Source of the DNA: Clostridia bacterium
GTDB lineage: Bacteria > Bacillota > Clostridia > UBA1381 > UBA9506
Direction: 5' to 3'
Assembly: GCA_017546245.1 (NCBI GenBank)
Contig: JAFYXI010000048.1
Span: 1 to 55,957, forward strand
DNA: 55,957 nt
This document shows positions 1 to 8,337 of the stretch, in pieces. Below the pieces are notes generated by a model that made no database searches, was not told the DNA's origin, and was given only the letters and a program-made list of their open reading frames with translations. Position 1 is the stretch's first letter. Each line of letters starts with the position of its first letter. Position numbers and translations under genes: made by a program.

Positions 1-161
1 CAAGTACCTGTGATTCTTCTAGGAAGAATCTTAGCACGTTCAGAAACGAAACGACGCAATTTTGCTACATCTTTGTAATCGATATAGTCAACTTTATCCT
101 GGCAGAATGCGCAAACTTTTTTCTTAGCTTTGCGATTTCTGTTCATTGGTCTTTCAGCCAT
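1..161 (-). CDS. rpsR: 30S ribosomal protein S18 (partial, C-terminus beyond window)
   Basis: The first 53 residues are visible and begin [15 protein letters not shown]. The CxxC pair (CAFC, residues 17-20) and the YKD...[15 protein letters not shown] segment are typical of S18, a small-subunit protein that binds 16S rRNA together with S6. The ATG is preceded by GGAGGT at good spacing. It is the third gene of the classical rpsF-ssb-rpsR operon and lies 47 nt downstream of ssb. The frame stays open to the window edge. Identification is by direct reading and is secure. Confidence 0.96.
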   Translation of the reverse strand, partial: MAERPMNRNRKAKKKVCAFCQDKVDYIDYKDVAKLRRFVSERAKILPRRITGT

Positions 162-208
162 GATTTTACCTCCTTTGAAAACAAATTACGTTTTACGCAT
201 GTTGTTGA

Positions 209-640
209 TTAAAAGGGCAAATCTTCTTCTTCAATCGGCATAAAACCATCAATATCTCCGGCAGGAGCCGATGGTGCAGCCGGAGCAATACCGGGTGCTT
301 CAGGCGCAGAATAACCGCCGCCTTCGCTCTTTGACTGCGCAAATTCAGCATGGTCAACAACAACCTCGGTTGCATAACGTTTGTTGCCGTTTGCATCATC
401 CCAGCTACGGGTTTGAATACTGCCGTCTAAAGCAATACGGTCACCCTTTTTGAAATAACGCGCAACAAACTCACCGCTCTGTCTCCATGCGATGCAGCTT
501 ATAAAATCTGCCTGACGCTCACCATTTTGAGCGAATCTTCTGTCGCAAGCGACAGTAAAATTGCACACATTAACACCTGACGGTGTTGTACGAAGTTCAG
601 GATCTCTTGCCAGTCTGCCTACTAATATTACTTTGTTCAT
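209..640 (-). CDS. ssb: Single-stranded DNA-binding protein
   Basis: The 143-aa product matches bacterial SSB. An N-terminal OB fold of about 105 residues (start MNKVILVGRLARDPELR, with the SGEFVARYFKKGD segment) is followed by a short Gly/Ala/Pro-rich linker and the acidic tail EEEDLPF that recruits replication and repair partners. It coats single-stranded DNA as a tetramer during replication, repair and recombination. Its place between rpsF (28 nt upstream) and rpsR is the conserved bacterial arrangement, so it is co-transcribed from the promoter upstream of rpsF. The linker is short for the family but the protein is complete. Confidence 0.97.
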   Translation of the reverse strand: MNKVILVGRLARDPELRTTPSGVNVCNFTVACDRRFAQNGERQADFISCIAWRQSGEFVARYFKKGDRIALDGSIQTRSWDDANGNKRYATEVVVDHAEFAQSKSEGGGYSAPEAPGIAPAAPSAPAGDIDGFMPIEEEDLPF

Positions 641-668
641 GAAGAATTACCCTCCCGGCTAATTTCAG

Positions 669-980
669 TTAGCTTCTTTTCTTTTTCTCTTCTTTTTTGA
701 TGACAATGTTTCTTAAGATGCCATCGGTGATGTTGTAAACACGTTCAAGCTCAAGCGGAAAATCCGGCTTTGCGCTGAAATTAACCAAAACATAGTAACC
801 CTCTGTTTTGTCATTGATAGGATATGCAAGTCTTCTCTTGCCCCACTCGTCAACAGACTCGATTTCGCCTGCCTCAGAAATCAATGATTTGAACTTTTCA
901 ACAAGCGCCGTAATCTTGTCTTCTTCTAAAGAAGCATCTACGATAAAAATTGTCTCGTACTTATTGATTACTTCAACCAT
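669..980 (-). CDS. rpsF: 30S ribosomal protein S6
   Basis: The 103-aa product begins MVEVINKYETIFIVDASL and carries the family's VDEWGKRRLAYPINDKTEGYYVLVNF core (quoted here only in part as a landmark: EWGKRRLAYPI). It pairs with S18 on the 16S platform. An upstream in-frame start at 1049 would add 23 residues, but those fall inside the 5' leader, and the GGAGGTG ribosome site sits just before the ATG at 980, so that start was chosen. The tail is lysine-rich (KKEEKKKRS). First gene of the S6-SSB-S18 operon. Confidence 0.96.
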   Translation of the reverse strand: MVEVINKYETIFIVDASLEEDKITALVEKFKSLISEAGEIESVDEWGKRRLAYPINDKTEGYYVLVNFSAKPDFPLELERVYNITDGILRNIVIKKEEKKKRS

Positions 981-1048
981 TTTTTTCACCTCCCTTTGGA
1001 CTTTGGCCCTGCACTGTCGCACAGAGCAAGGATACGCATAAATATGCA
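981..1048 (-). promoter_or_regulatory. rpsF 5' leader with hairpin, candidate S6:S18 autoregulatory RNA
   Basis: The transcript should start near 1048. The leader can fold as CCUUGC pairing with GCAGGG around an inner CUGU-GCG-ACAG hairpin, followed by a purine-rich segment and the ribosome site. S6:S18-binding leaders that repress this operon are known in many bacteria. The match here is by position and general fold only. Confidence 0.4.
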
Positions 1049-1054
1049 CATAAT

Positions 1055-1083
1055 ATTATACATTAAAAAACAGACGTTGTCAA
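1055..1083 (-). promoter_or_regulatory. Perfect-consensus sigma-A promoter of rpsF-ssb-rpsR
   Basis: On the minus strand TTGACA (1083-1078), a 17-nt spacer and TATAAT (1060-1055) give a textbook housekeeping promoter about 75 nt ahead of the rpsF start codon. The spacer coincides with one arm of the alaS terminator stem. Confidence 0.9.
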
Positions 1084-1129
1084 GAAAAATTTAGATTATT
1101 TTATCGAAATTTTCCTGCGTCTGTTTTTT
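1065..1129 (-). terminator. Long-loop terminator hairpin after alaS
   Basis: Perfect 12-bp arms (AAAAAACAGACG at 1065-1076, CGTCTGTTTTTT at 1118-1129) enclose a 41-nt loop that can itself pair weakly (AAAAATTT with AAATTTT). It lies 11 nt beyond the alaS stop codon. The arm's T-run is the U-tract on the minus strand. Moderate confidence because of the loop length. Confidence 0.5.
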
Positions 1130-1139
1130 AATTATTTAA

Positions 1140-3782
1140 TTAAAGATTTTCGATTAAACCGTATACTGCATTTAATGCTTCATCAGCTTTTGACGGATCT
1201 TTACCGCCTGCCTGAGCTGAATCCGGCTTGCCGCCGCCACCGCCGCCTGCGATTTTAGCAATCTCGCGGATTATGTTGCCGGCGTGCGCGCCCTTGGCAA
1301 CCGCAGCTTTTGTAGCCATTGTAATAAACGAAACCTTGCCGTCTGCTGCAGATGCAAGTGCTATAAATCCGCAATCGAGCTTATCTTTTAAAGAATCGCC
1401 CAAGGTACGGAGTGCATCCATATCTGTGCCGTCAACACGGCCTGTTACAACAGTTATACCATTTATTTCTTTTGCGTTATCTAAAAGCTCGCCCTCTGAA
1501 CCCTTTGCAAGCTTTGCATTTAAGCTTTCAATCTGAGAATGTGCAGCTTTTAAGTCATCCGTAACAGACTGTGCTTTTTTAGCTAAATCTTTAGCTGAAC
1601 ATTTTAATACCTCTGCGGTATCGTTAATAACCTTCTGCAAGCCGTAAATTTCACGGATTACACCTGCGCCTGTTACAGCTTCGATTCTTCTTACACCTGC
1701 TGCAACACCGCTTTCTGATAAAATTTTAATAAGACCGATTTCAGCTGTGTTGCTCATATGGCATCCGCCGCAAAATTCCATTGAATAATCGCCCATAGTT
1801 ACAACACGGACAACATCACCGTATTTATCACCGAACATTGCGGTTGCACCAAGCTTTTTAGCTTCTTCTATCGGCATATTTTCCCACTTGATGGGGAGTG
1901 CGCTTAAAATGTATTTATTAACTTCTCTTTCAACTGCATTTAGGTCTTCTTCGCTCATAGCCTCGTTTAAGGTAAAATCAAAACGCAGACGTTCACCGGT
2001 AACGAGTGAGCCTGCCTGACCTACCTGTGTGCCGAAACGGTTCTGAAGTGCCTTATGAAGAAGGTGTGTAGCACTATGGTTTCTCTGAATTGCACGGCGG
2101 TTTTCAGAATCAACCTCGGCACTAACCTTATCACCTACACTGATGTAACCCTCTTTAACCTCTACAATATGATAATACTTTCCGTCGGGAGTCTTTTTGG
2201 TATCGCTTACGTTAGTCTGCATAATATCGCTGCAAAGCTTACCGTAATCACCTGTCTGACCGCCGCCCTCGCCGTAAAACGGGGTTTTGTCAAGCACAAC
2301 AATACCGCTTTTGCCCTCAGAAAGAGTCTTTACTTTTTCTCCGTCTGATATAAGCTCAATAACCTCTGCCTCGGCTGTTAAAGAATCATAGCCAACGAAC
2401 TCGGTCGGCTTTACACCTGCCAAAATATCAGCAAGCTTGTCATCCCAGCCTACTTCACCTAATTTGGCACGGGCTGCACGGGCACGTTCTCTTTGTGCCT
2501 GCATTTCGCGATGGAAGCCTTCTTCGTCGATTTCGATTCCCTTTTCTGCTAAAATCTCACGGGTTAAGTCAATCGGGAATCCATATGTGTCGTAAAGCTT
2601 AAACACATCTTCGCCTGCAAAAATTGTATTCTTTTCTATATCGTCAACCATACGGTCATCTAAAAAGCTGTTTAAAATTGCAAAGCCTGCATCAATTGTC
2701 TGCATAAAACGTTCTTCTTCTGTGCGGATAATATTTTTAATCATCTCACGCTTTTCTTCCAAAACAGGATATGCACCTTTTGACTCGTTAATAACAGTAT
2801 CAGCAAGCTCAGACAAGAATGCACCGTCGATACCTAGCAATTTGCCGTGACGTGCTGCACGACGGAGCAATCTTCTTAATACATAGCCTCTGCCCTCGTT
2901 TGACGGAAGAACACCGTCAGAAACCATAAAGGTTGTACTTCTTATATGGTCGGTTACCACACGGATTGATACATCTGTTTTTTCGTCAACCTTGTATTTA
3001 ACACCTGCGATTTCGCAAACCTTATTTAATACATTTGCAATGGTGTCAACGTCAAAAATTGAGGTAACACCCTGCATAATGCAGGCAAGTCTTTCAAGAC
3101 CCATACCTGTGTCTATATTAGGATGTGCAAGTCTTTCGTATGTTCCGTCTTCCTGCTTGTCGAACTGAGTGAACACAAGATTCCAGAATTCAACATATCT
3201 GTCGCACTCACAGCCAACCTTACAGTCAGGAGAGCCGCAGCCGTTTTCTTCACCACGGTCAAAATAAAGCTCTGAACACGGACCGCACGGACCTGTTCCG
3301 ATTTCCCAGAAGTTGTCTTCTTTGCCCATACGAACTATTTTATCAGCAGGAATGCCTACATGCTTTGTCCAGATGTCAAATGCCTCGTCGTCATCTTCAT
3401 AGATTGTAACCCAAAGCTTGTCCTCGGGCATTTTCATAACTTCGGTTGCAAACTCCCACGCCCATTTTGTTGCGTCGTGTTTAAAGTAGTCACCGAAAGA
3501 AAAGTTACCGAGCATTTCGAAAAATGTTCCGTGACGTGCAGTTTTACCAACACGCTCGATGTCAGGTGTTCTTATACATTTCTGACAGGTTGTAACACGC
3601 TTTGACGGCGGAGTCTGTCTGCCTGTAAAGTACGGCTTTAAAGGTGCCATACCGGCATTAATTAAAAGAAGACTGGGGTCATTTTCAGGCACAAGCGAAA
3701 AACTCGGCATACGATAATGGCCCTTGCTTTCGAAAAATGACAAATATTTTTCTCTGATTTCATTAAGTCCCAATTTTTCCAA
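1140..3782 (-). CDS. alaS: Alanyl-tRNA synthetase
   Basis: The 880-aa product has the AlaRS layout: class II catalytic core at the N-terminus (NEIREKYLSFFESKGH, TTCQKCIRTPDIE, FFEMLGNFSFGDYFK), anticodon-side helical domain, editing domain with the zinc motif HSATHLLH and the later CGGCH, then the C-Ala/DHHA1 region ending with the glycine-rich GGGGGGKPDSAQAGG. It charges tRNA-Ala and clears mischarged Ser/Gly. A longer frame starts at 3824, but AGAGGAAG lies seven nt before a TTG at 3782, which gives the usual N-terminus (M)EKLGLNEIR, so TTG is preferred. It has its own promoter upstream. Confidence 0.96.
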   Translation of the reverse strand: MEKLGLNEIREKYLSFFESKGHYRMPSFSLVPENDPSLLLINAGMAPLKPYFTGRQTPPSKRVTTCQKCIRTPDIERVGKTARHGTFFEMLGNFSFGDYFKHDATKWAWEFATEVMKMPEDKLWVTIYEDDDEAFDIWTKHVGIPADKIVRMGKEDNFWEIGTGPCGPCSELYFDRGEENGCGSPDCKVGCECDRYVEFWNLVFTQFDKQEDGTYERLAHPNIDTGMGLERLACIMQGVTSIFDVDTIANVLNKVCEIAGVKYKVDEKTDVSIRVVTDHIRSTTFMVSDGVLPSNEGRGYVLRRLLRRAARHGKLLGIDGAFLSELADTVINESKGAYPVLEEKREMIKNIIRTEEERFMQTIDAGFAILNSFLDDRMVDDIEKNTIFAGEDVFKLYDTYGFPIDLTREILAEKGIEIDEEGFHREMQAQRERARAARAKLGEVGWDDKLADILAGVKPTEFVGYDSLTAEAEVIELISDGEKVKTLSEGKSGIVVLDKTPFYGEGGGQTGDYGKLCSDIMQTNVSDTKKTPDGKYYHIVEVKEGYISVGDKVSAEVDSENRRAIQRNHSATHLLHKALQNRFGTQVGQAGSLVTGERLRFDFTLNEAMSEEDLNAVEREVNKYILSALPIKWENMPIEEAKKLGATAMFGDKYGDVVRVVTMGDYSMEFCGGCHMSNTAEIGLIKILSESGVAAGVRRIEAVTGAGVIREIYGLQKVINDTAEVLKCSAKDLAKKAQSVTDDLKAAHSQIESLNAKLAKGSEGELLDNAKEINGITVVTGRVDGTDMDALRTLGDSLKDKLDCGFIALASAADGKVSFITMATKAAVAKGAHAGNIIREIAKIAGGGGGGKPDSAQAGGKDPSKADEALNAVYGLIENL

Positions 3783-3800
3783 TTTAATTCTTCCTCTCAC

Positions 3801-3812
3801 GCCCTGATGGGC
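3801..3812 (-). other. Small GCCC-GGGC hairpin just upstream of the alaS ribosome site
   Basis: GCCC-TGAT-GGGC forms a compact 4-bp stem a few nt upstream of the AGAGGAAG ribosome site. It could affect initiation at the TTG codon. No T-box specifier or T-box sequence was recognised in the roughly 50-nt leader. Confidence 0.3.
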
Positions 3813-3842
3813 ATATAGTCTCAATTTTACATAATTAAATAA

Positions 3843-3871
3843 ATTTTATCATATTTTTACTGTAGATTCAA
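3843..3871 (-). promoter_or_regulatory. alaS promoter
   Basis: On the minus strand TTGAAT (3871-3866), a 17-nt spacer and TAAAAT (3848-3843) form a good sigma-A promoter about 60 nt before the proposed TTG start. Confidence 0.75.
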
Positions 3872-3924
3872 TAGTTTTTTGCACAGAATCTATTATTTTA
3901 GGCGGTGAAGTATTTGTATAGTAT

Positions 3925-3955
3925 AAAAAATCGAGGGTAATCCCCTCGATTTTTT
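3925..3955 (-). terminator. Rho-independent terminator of the trxB/LRR operon
   Basis: A 13-bp perfect stem (AAAAAATCGAGGG with CCCTCGATTTTTT) with a 5-nt loop begins 5 nt after the LRR gene's stop codon. The T-tract is part of the stem. It would also work on the plus strand. Confidence 0.85.
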
Positions 3956-3960
3956 ATATT

Positions 3961-5451
3961 TTACGAAATATTAATTTTCTTAGATTGCGAAATCGGTGAC
4001 GAATTATTTATCCACGCATAGATTACAACATATTTTATTCCGCTTGTTTTATCTACACTTATTGTTGTTGCACCGCTGGTCAGCATCTCGGTTTTTGAGA
4101 GCTTTAACAGCTTTTTATTTGCGTCGTATGCAGCTGCGTAAATAAAGCTGTTTGGCTTTATCATCTTTGGTACAACGCTAAATGTATATTTATTTTCAGA
4201 ATCTGTTTTTGTGACCTCAGGCCATTGTGCAACGATTGAATTGTAATTAATTGTTGCATTTAATAATGGGTCGTTATCTGTGCTTATAGTGATTGCATTC
4301 CACTCTTCCTTATTTCCACCGTACTCAACTGTTGTAAGTGATGAGCAACAAGAAAATGCATACGCTCCAATATTTGCTACACTGTTAGGTAATGCTATAT
4401 CGGTTAATCTATAACAAAAGTCAAATGCGCTTTCACCGATACTGGTTACACTACTTGGGATTGTTATAGTTTTTAACTTTTCACAGCTAGAAAACACACC
4501 ATTTCCGATATTCGTTACTCCGTCAGGAATTGTTATGCTTGTTAAACTGGTGCAATACCAAAACGCCCTATCACCGATACTAGTTATACTGTCAGCTAAC
4601 GCTATATCGGTTAAGCTATGACAATAGTCAAATGCGCTTTCACCGATACTGGTTACACCATCAGATATCGTTACGCTTGTTAAGTTATCACAATACGAAA
4701 ACGCCTTATCACTGATACTGGTTACACTGCCAGGTATCGTTATTTTTGTTAAATTATTACAACCATAAAAAGCATAATTTCTAATACTTGTCACACTATC
4801 AGGTATAATAAGCTCTGTTACAAGTTCGTTATTTAAGTATAAACTATTTGCGTGAAGTAATGGATTTGCATTAAAATCTGCGAAATCAATATTACACCAC
4901 GCTGCTATATCTGTTATATATACACTTTCTATACTACGGCAATGTTGAAACGCAGACTCTCCGATACTCGTTACATTGTCAGGTATCGTTATGCTTGTTA
5001 AGCTTTCACACATATAAAACGTATAACTACCGATGTTTATTACTCTGTCAGGTATCGTTATGCTTGTTAAGCTATAACAATAATTAAACGCTGTGGACCC
5101 AATACTTGCCACGCTATCTGGTAGTGTAATGCTTGTTAATCTATAACAATCCGAGAACGCAGAGTGACCAATGCTCGCTACACCATTAGGTATCGTTACA
5201 CTTGTTAAGTTTCCGCACCTATAAAATGCAGCAGCACCAATACTCGTTACAGGAAAGCCATCAATCTCACTAGGTATTTCAATATTTACGGCAGATGTTT
5301 CACAATCGGTAATCGTTACCTCATCATCCTTTACAGAATAATATAAATAATCGCCATATTTCTCTGCAGCAAATGCTTTATCGCATAAGCCAAACGACAA
5401 AACTAACGATACCGCTATTACTAAAAATGCTAATGAAAATACTTTTTTCAT
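3961..5451 (-). CDS. BspA-type leucine-rich-repeat secreted protein
   Basis: The 496-aa protein starts with a signal peptide (MKKVFSLAFLVIAVSLVLSF, cleavage near AFAAE). About 11-12 treponemal/BspA-type LRRs follow (consensus IGxxAFxxCxxLTxITIPxxVTS, about 23 residues each, roughly residues 65-400), with one irregular insertion (near ESVYITDIAAWCNIDF). A short beta-rich C-terminal domain follows; no SLH, LPXTG or membrane anchor is visible. Such proteins often bind host or neighbour surface ligands; the ligand is unknown. The ATG at 5451 is chosen because GGAGGG lies 7 nt upstream; a start 7 codons earlier has no such site. It follows the GIY-YIG gene by 21 nt and ends at a terminator, so it appears co-transcribed with trxB. 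Confidence 0.85.
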   Translation of the reverse strand: MKKVFSLAFLVIAVSLVLSFGLCDKAFAAEKYGDYLYYSVKDDEVTITDCETSAVNIEIPSEIDGFPVTSIGAAAFYRCGNLTSVTIPNGVASIGHSAFSDCYRLTSITLPDSVASIGSTAFNYCYSLTSITIPDRVINIGSYTFYMCESLTSITIPDNVTSIGESAFQHCRSIESVYITDIAAWCNIDFADFNANPLLHANSLYLNNELVTELIIPDSVTSIRNYAFYGCNNLTKITIPGSVTSISDKAFSYCDNLTSVTISDGVTSIGESAFDYCHSLTDIALADSITSIGDRAFWYCTSLTSITIPDGVTNIGNGVFSSCEKLKTITIPSSVTSIGESAFDFCYRLTDIALPNSVANIGAYAFSCCSSLTTVEYGGNKEEWNAITISTDNDPLLNATINYNSIVAQWPEVTKTDSENKYTFSVVPKMIKPNSFIYAAAYDANKKLLKLSKTEMLTSGATTISVDKTSGIKYVVIYAWINNSSPISQSKKINIS

Positions 5452-5472
5452 TTTAATCCCTCCGCTATGCAT

Positions 5473-5754
5473 TTACTTAACAGTATTTATCAGTTTAATT
5501 TTATTCTCTCTTGTCATTTTTTTAATTTCGCACTCTCTCGACAGCGCTGTGCCCTTGTCGGAAAATTCTTCAAAATATCGCAGAATAACGGGCGCACGAT
5601 ATTTTGTGTATTTTGCACCTTTTCCGCTATTGTGCGCCTTTATGCGTTCTTCTAAGTGCGTTGTCCAGCCTGTGTATAGGCTTTTGTCGCTGCACTCTAC
5701 TATATAAACAAAGTGCTTTTGTGGTTTATCCTCTTTAGGATTTTTTACTGACAT
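5473..5754 (-). CDS. GIY-YIG nuclease superfamily protein (UPF0213/YhbQ-like)
   Basis: A 93-aa single-domain protein. The GIY-YIG core reads FVYIVECSDKSLYTGWT (the YIV...LYTG version), followed by the conserved R of LEERIKAHNSGKGAKYTKYR and the EF...A...E segment. Stand-alone members of this family are small and poorly characterised, with suspected DNA-repair or structure-specific nuclease roles. It starts at an ATG preceded by AAGGACGG and lies 13 nt after trxB, inside the operon. Family assignment is firm; function is not. Confidence 0.85.
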   Translation of the reverse strand: MSVKNPKEDKPQKHFVYIVECSDKSLYTGWTTHLEERIKAHNSGKGAKYTKYRAPVILRYFEEFSDKGTALSRECEIKKMTRENKIKLINTVK

Positions 5755-5767
5755 TTAAATCCGTCCT

Positions 5768-6679
5768 TTAAAATTCGGCATCTAAATATTTTTGTGCCGA
5801 ATATACTGCAACTGCACCGTCTGCCGCCGCAGTTATAACCTGTCTTAGAGGCTTGATTCTTATATCGCCTGCCGCAAAAACTCCGTCAATAGATGTTTTC
5901 GTGTCTTCGCCTGCATCAATATATCCGCCGTTTAGCTTAACCTGATTTTCTACAAGACCGATGTTTGCCTCTATGCCGACAGCAACAAAAACTCCGTCAA
6001 CCGACACAGTTTTGCTTTCGCCTGATTTTACGTTTTTGACTAAGATTGATTCAACAGTATCCGCTCCGTCAATTTTTTCAACAACGCTGTCTAAAACAAG
6101 TTCAACATTTTCAGTTACAGCCACTTTGTCAGAAAGTACCTTTGCACCTCTGAACGAATCACGGCGATGAATTAAATAAACCTTTTGACAGTATCTTGAC
6201 AAAAACAGGGCATCTTCTAAGGCTGTGTCTCCGCCGCCGACAACCGCAACAGTTTTGTTTTTAAAGAATGCACCGTCGCAGGTAGCACAGTATGACACAC
6301 CGTTTCCTCTAAGTCTTTCTTCACCGTCAACACCAAGCATACGCGGCGCTGCACCCATGCAAAGAATAACGGTTTTAGCCTCATATTCTTCATTTGCGGT
6401 TTTAACCTTTTTAATTTTTTCACCAAGGTCAATTTCTACTATTTCATCATACAAGATTTTTGCACCTGCATTTTTTGCCTGCTCTTCCATATTAAGAGCA
6501 AGGTCAACCGCACCTACTCCGTTCGGAAAGCCAATATAGTTTTCAAACGTTGTGGTAGTAACCATCTGACCGCCTGCAAACATTTTTTCAAACAATATTG
6601 CGTCTAAGCCTGCACGGGCTGCATATAATGCGGCATTTAAGCCTGCAGGGCCTCCGCCAACTATAATTAAATCAAGCAT
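5768..6679 (-). CDS. trxB: Thioredoxin reductase (NADPH)
   Basis: The 303-aa product is full length for bacterial TrxB. It has the FAD-binding GGGPAG at residues 8-13, the redox-active CATC at 131-134, the NADPH-binding GGGDTALE from 148, the HRRDSFR segment for the 2'-phosphate, and the C-terminal FAD motif (DGVFAAGDIR). It passes electrons from NADPH to thioredoxin in the cytoplasm. Its ATG overlaps the end of the DUF4364 gene by 8 nt, which shows translational coupling. Ferredoxin-dependent relatives exist in clostridia, but the intact NADPH motif favours the standard enzyme. Confidence 0.93.
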   Translation of the reverse strand: MLDLIIVGGGPAGLNAALYAARAGLDAILFEKMFAGGQMVTTTTFENYIGFPNGVGAVDLALNMEEQAKNAGAKILYDEIVEIDLGEKIKKVKTANEEYEAKTVILCMGAAPRMLGVDGEERLRGNGVSYCATCDGAFFKNKTVAVVGGGDTALEDALFLSRYCQKVYLIHRRDSFRGAKVLSDKVAVTENVELVLDSVVEKIDGADTVESILVKNVKSGESKTVSVDGVFVAVGIEANIGLVENQVKLNGGYIDAGEDTKTSIDGVFAAGDIRIKPLRQVITAAADGAVAVYSAQKYLDAEF

Positions 6680-7253
6680 CTTCTTCTGCCTTCCTTTCCT
6701 CTTCGGTAGGAGTTAAAACCTCTAATATTTTTGAGTACATTCCAAACGGGTCACGCTTAAAATGTCTGCGCATACTGTTAGCTGTTTCGCGGCTGCCTGC
6801 ATAAACAGAAAGATTTAAAAGCTCTGTCTTGCCCTCTTTTAATTCAACATCAAAGGTATATGTATCTCTGTCTGTGGGGGTTATATCGCATCTAAGCTGA
6901 GCTTTTTGCTGTTCTCTTACAAAATATTCGTCAATTGTGTTTCTTAAGCTGCTTCTGACACTAGCCATAATTTTATCTTCAAACATTTCTAAAAGCTCTG
7001 CGCCGCTTTGAGTTAATATGTATTTATCCATATCATCACGCCAAACGGTTTTCATATGATTATCGTCAAGCGTTTTTGATATAATAGAACACAGGTCGAT
7101 AAAATCAACCGATGTCGCCTGAAGCATAAAATGCTTTAATTCTATGTCTGTTATCGGAATATCTGCGTATTTAACCGAATATAAAATCGCCAGTTGAATT
7201 TCGACAGGGTCATTTAAGCGGTAATAAACATTTTCCCATATATTTTTCTTCAT
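6672..7253 (-). CDS. DUF4364 family protein (winged-helix-like)
   Basis: A 193-aa protein beginning MKKNIWENVYYRLNDPVEIQLAILYSVK (first residues quoted as MKKNIWENVYYRLND). It matches the DUF4364 family, common in Clostridia and thought to carry an N-terminal winged-helix DNA-binding fold. No membrane segment or catalytic motif is visible. The ATG at 7253 overlaps the radical-SAM stop codon in an ATGA arrangement and has GAGGAG 8 nt upstream. A TTG two codons earlier is the alternative start. It overlaps trxB by 8 nt. A regulatory role is inference from the fold only. Confidence 0.8.
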   Translation of the reverse strand: MKKNIWENVYYRLNDPVEIQLAILYSVKYADIPITDIELKHFMLQATSVDFIDLCSIISKTLDDNHMKTVWRDDMDKYILTQSGAELLEMFEDKIMASVRSSLRNTIDEYFVREQQKAQLRCDITPTDRDTYTFDVELKEGKTELLNLSVYAGSRETANSMRRHFKRDPFGMYSKILEVLTPTEEERKAEEDA

Positions 7254-8203
7254 AAACAAATCTCCTCTTTTATATCCATTCCCTGATAAAAATCACGGGT
7301 CTGCATTTTTAATACTATTTCGTCGTACACACTTCGCCAGCTGTTGTTAAAATTTTCGACAACACTTATTTCTTCCGGTGCCCGTCCAATTAATCTGTGC
7401 ACCGCTGTGGTCGGCAATGTATTACACAAGAAAATCAATGCACGTTCTACATACTCTTCTCTTTTGGGTTCTTTAACCTCACCTGCTTCATACATTTTGG
7501 CAAGCTCTGTATCTTTAAGTATATTAAGCGAATGGAGCTTTACTCCGTCTACTTCTAACGCAGACATAATTCTTGCTGTCTCTGCCACATCTTCTCTATC
7601 ATCCCAGGGCAGATTTAAAATTGCGTGTGCACACACCGCAAAGCCATATTTCTTGCACAAGATAACCGCGCGTATAAACTCTGCCAGACCGTGACCTCGG
7701 TTTATCTTTTTTAAGGTGTGATAGTTTGCCGTCTGAAGACCCAGTTCTATGCTCATATTTATGCCCGTAGCTTGCGATAGCTCACACATTGCATCAAGAT
7801 ATGGTTCAGCTAAACAGTCAGGTCTTGTAGATACCGAAATTTCGACTACATTATCAAGAGCTGCCTCTTTTATGTTTTTCTTAAAATCAGCGACAGGCAG
7901 ATAGGTTCCAGTGTAGTTCTGAAAATAGGCAATAAACTTTTTAGCCTTATATTTTTTGCCTATGTAGTCCATATTTTGCGTCAGCTGTTCTTTTATCGAA
8001 AGTTCATCCGATAAACAGTCATAGCCGGCACCTGCGCCTGCACAGTATATGCATCCGCCGCTTGATATCCGGCCGTCTCGGTTAGGACATCCTCCGGCAA
8101 CATTTATCGGCAATTTATAAACCTTTTCGCCGTATTTTTCTTTTAAATAATCTGAATAGAAAAAAATACGTCTTTTTTTCTGCAATTCAATATTTTGCTT
8201 CAT
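7250..8203 (-). CDS. TIGR01212 family radical SAM protein (YtqA-like)
   Basis: The 317-aa product begins MKQNIELQKKRRIFFYSDYL. Its cysteines in VAGGCPNRDGRISSGGCIYC (CxxxxxxxxCxxC-type spacing) are the [4Fe-4S]-binding set of this Elp3-like radical SAM subfamily. Further family landmarks are FIAYFQNYTGTY, STRPDCL and ELGLQTA. Members are found across Firmicutes; a role in RNA modification has been proposed but I do not assign a substrate. It is the first gene of the five-gene trxB operon, 21 nt after the promoter's -10 box, with GAGGAA as ribosome site. Confidence 0.88.
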   Translation of the reverse strand: MKQNIELQKKRRIFFYSDYLKEKYGEKVYKLPINVAGGCPNRDGRISSGGCIYCAGAGAGYDCLSDELSIKEQLTQNMDYIGKKYKAKKFIAYFQNYTGTYLPVADFKKNIKEAALDNVVEISVSTRPDCLAEPYLDAMCELSQATGINMSIELGLQTANYHTLKKINRGHGLAEFIRAVILCKKYGFAVCAHAILNLPWDDREDVAETARIMSALEVDGVKLHSLNILKDTELAKMYEAGEVKEPKREEYVERALIFLCNTLPTTAVHRLIGRAPEEISVVENFNNSWRSVYDEIVLKMQTRDFYQGMDIKEEICL

Positions 8204-8223
8204 TACAACACTTCCTCATAATA

Positions 8224-8253
8224 GTTATACCACAAAATACAGGTAAAAATCAA
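8224..8253 (-). promoter_or_regulatory. Promoter of the radical-SAM/DUF4364/trxB/GIY-YIG/LRR operon
   Basis: On the minus strand TTGATT (8253-8248), an 18-nt spacer and TATAAC (8229-8224) sit just before the first gene of the operon. It is divergent from the plus-strand promoter at 8272-8300. Confidence 0.6.
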
Positions 8254-8271
8254 CAAAAGAATGTGAATATA

Positions 8272-8300
8272 TTGAAACTGTAACCGATTTGTGATAAAAT
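8272..8300 (+). promoter_or_regulatory. Promoter of the methyltransferase-tadA pair
   Basis: TTGAAA (8272-8277), 17 nt, TAAAAT (8295-8300) with a TGTG extension just before the -10 box. The gene starts 37 nt downstream. Confidence 0.75.
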
Positions 8301-8337
8301 ACTTTTATATCAGCATTGTTTAAGGAGATGAGCTAAA

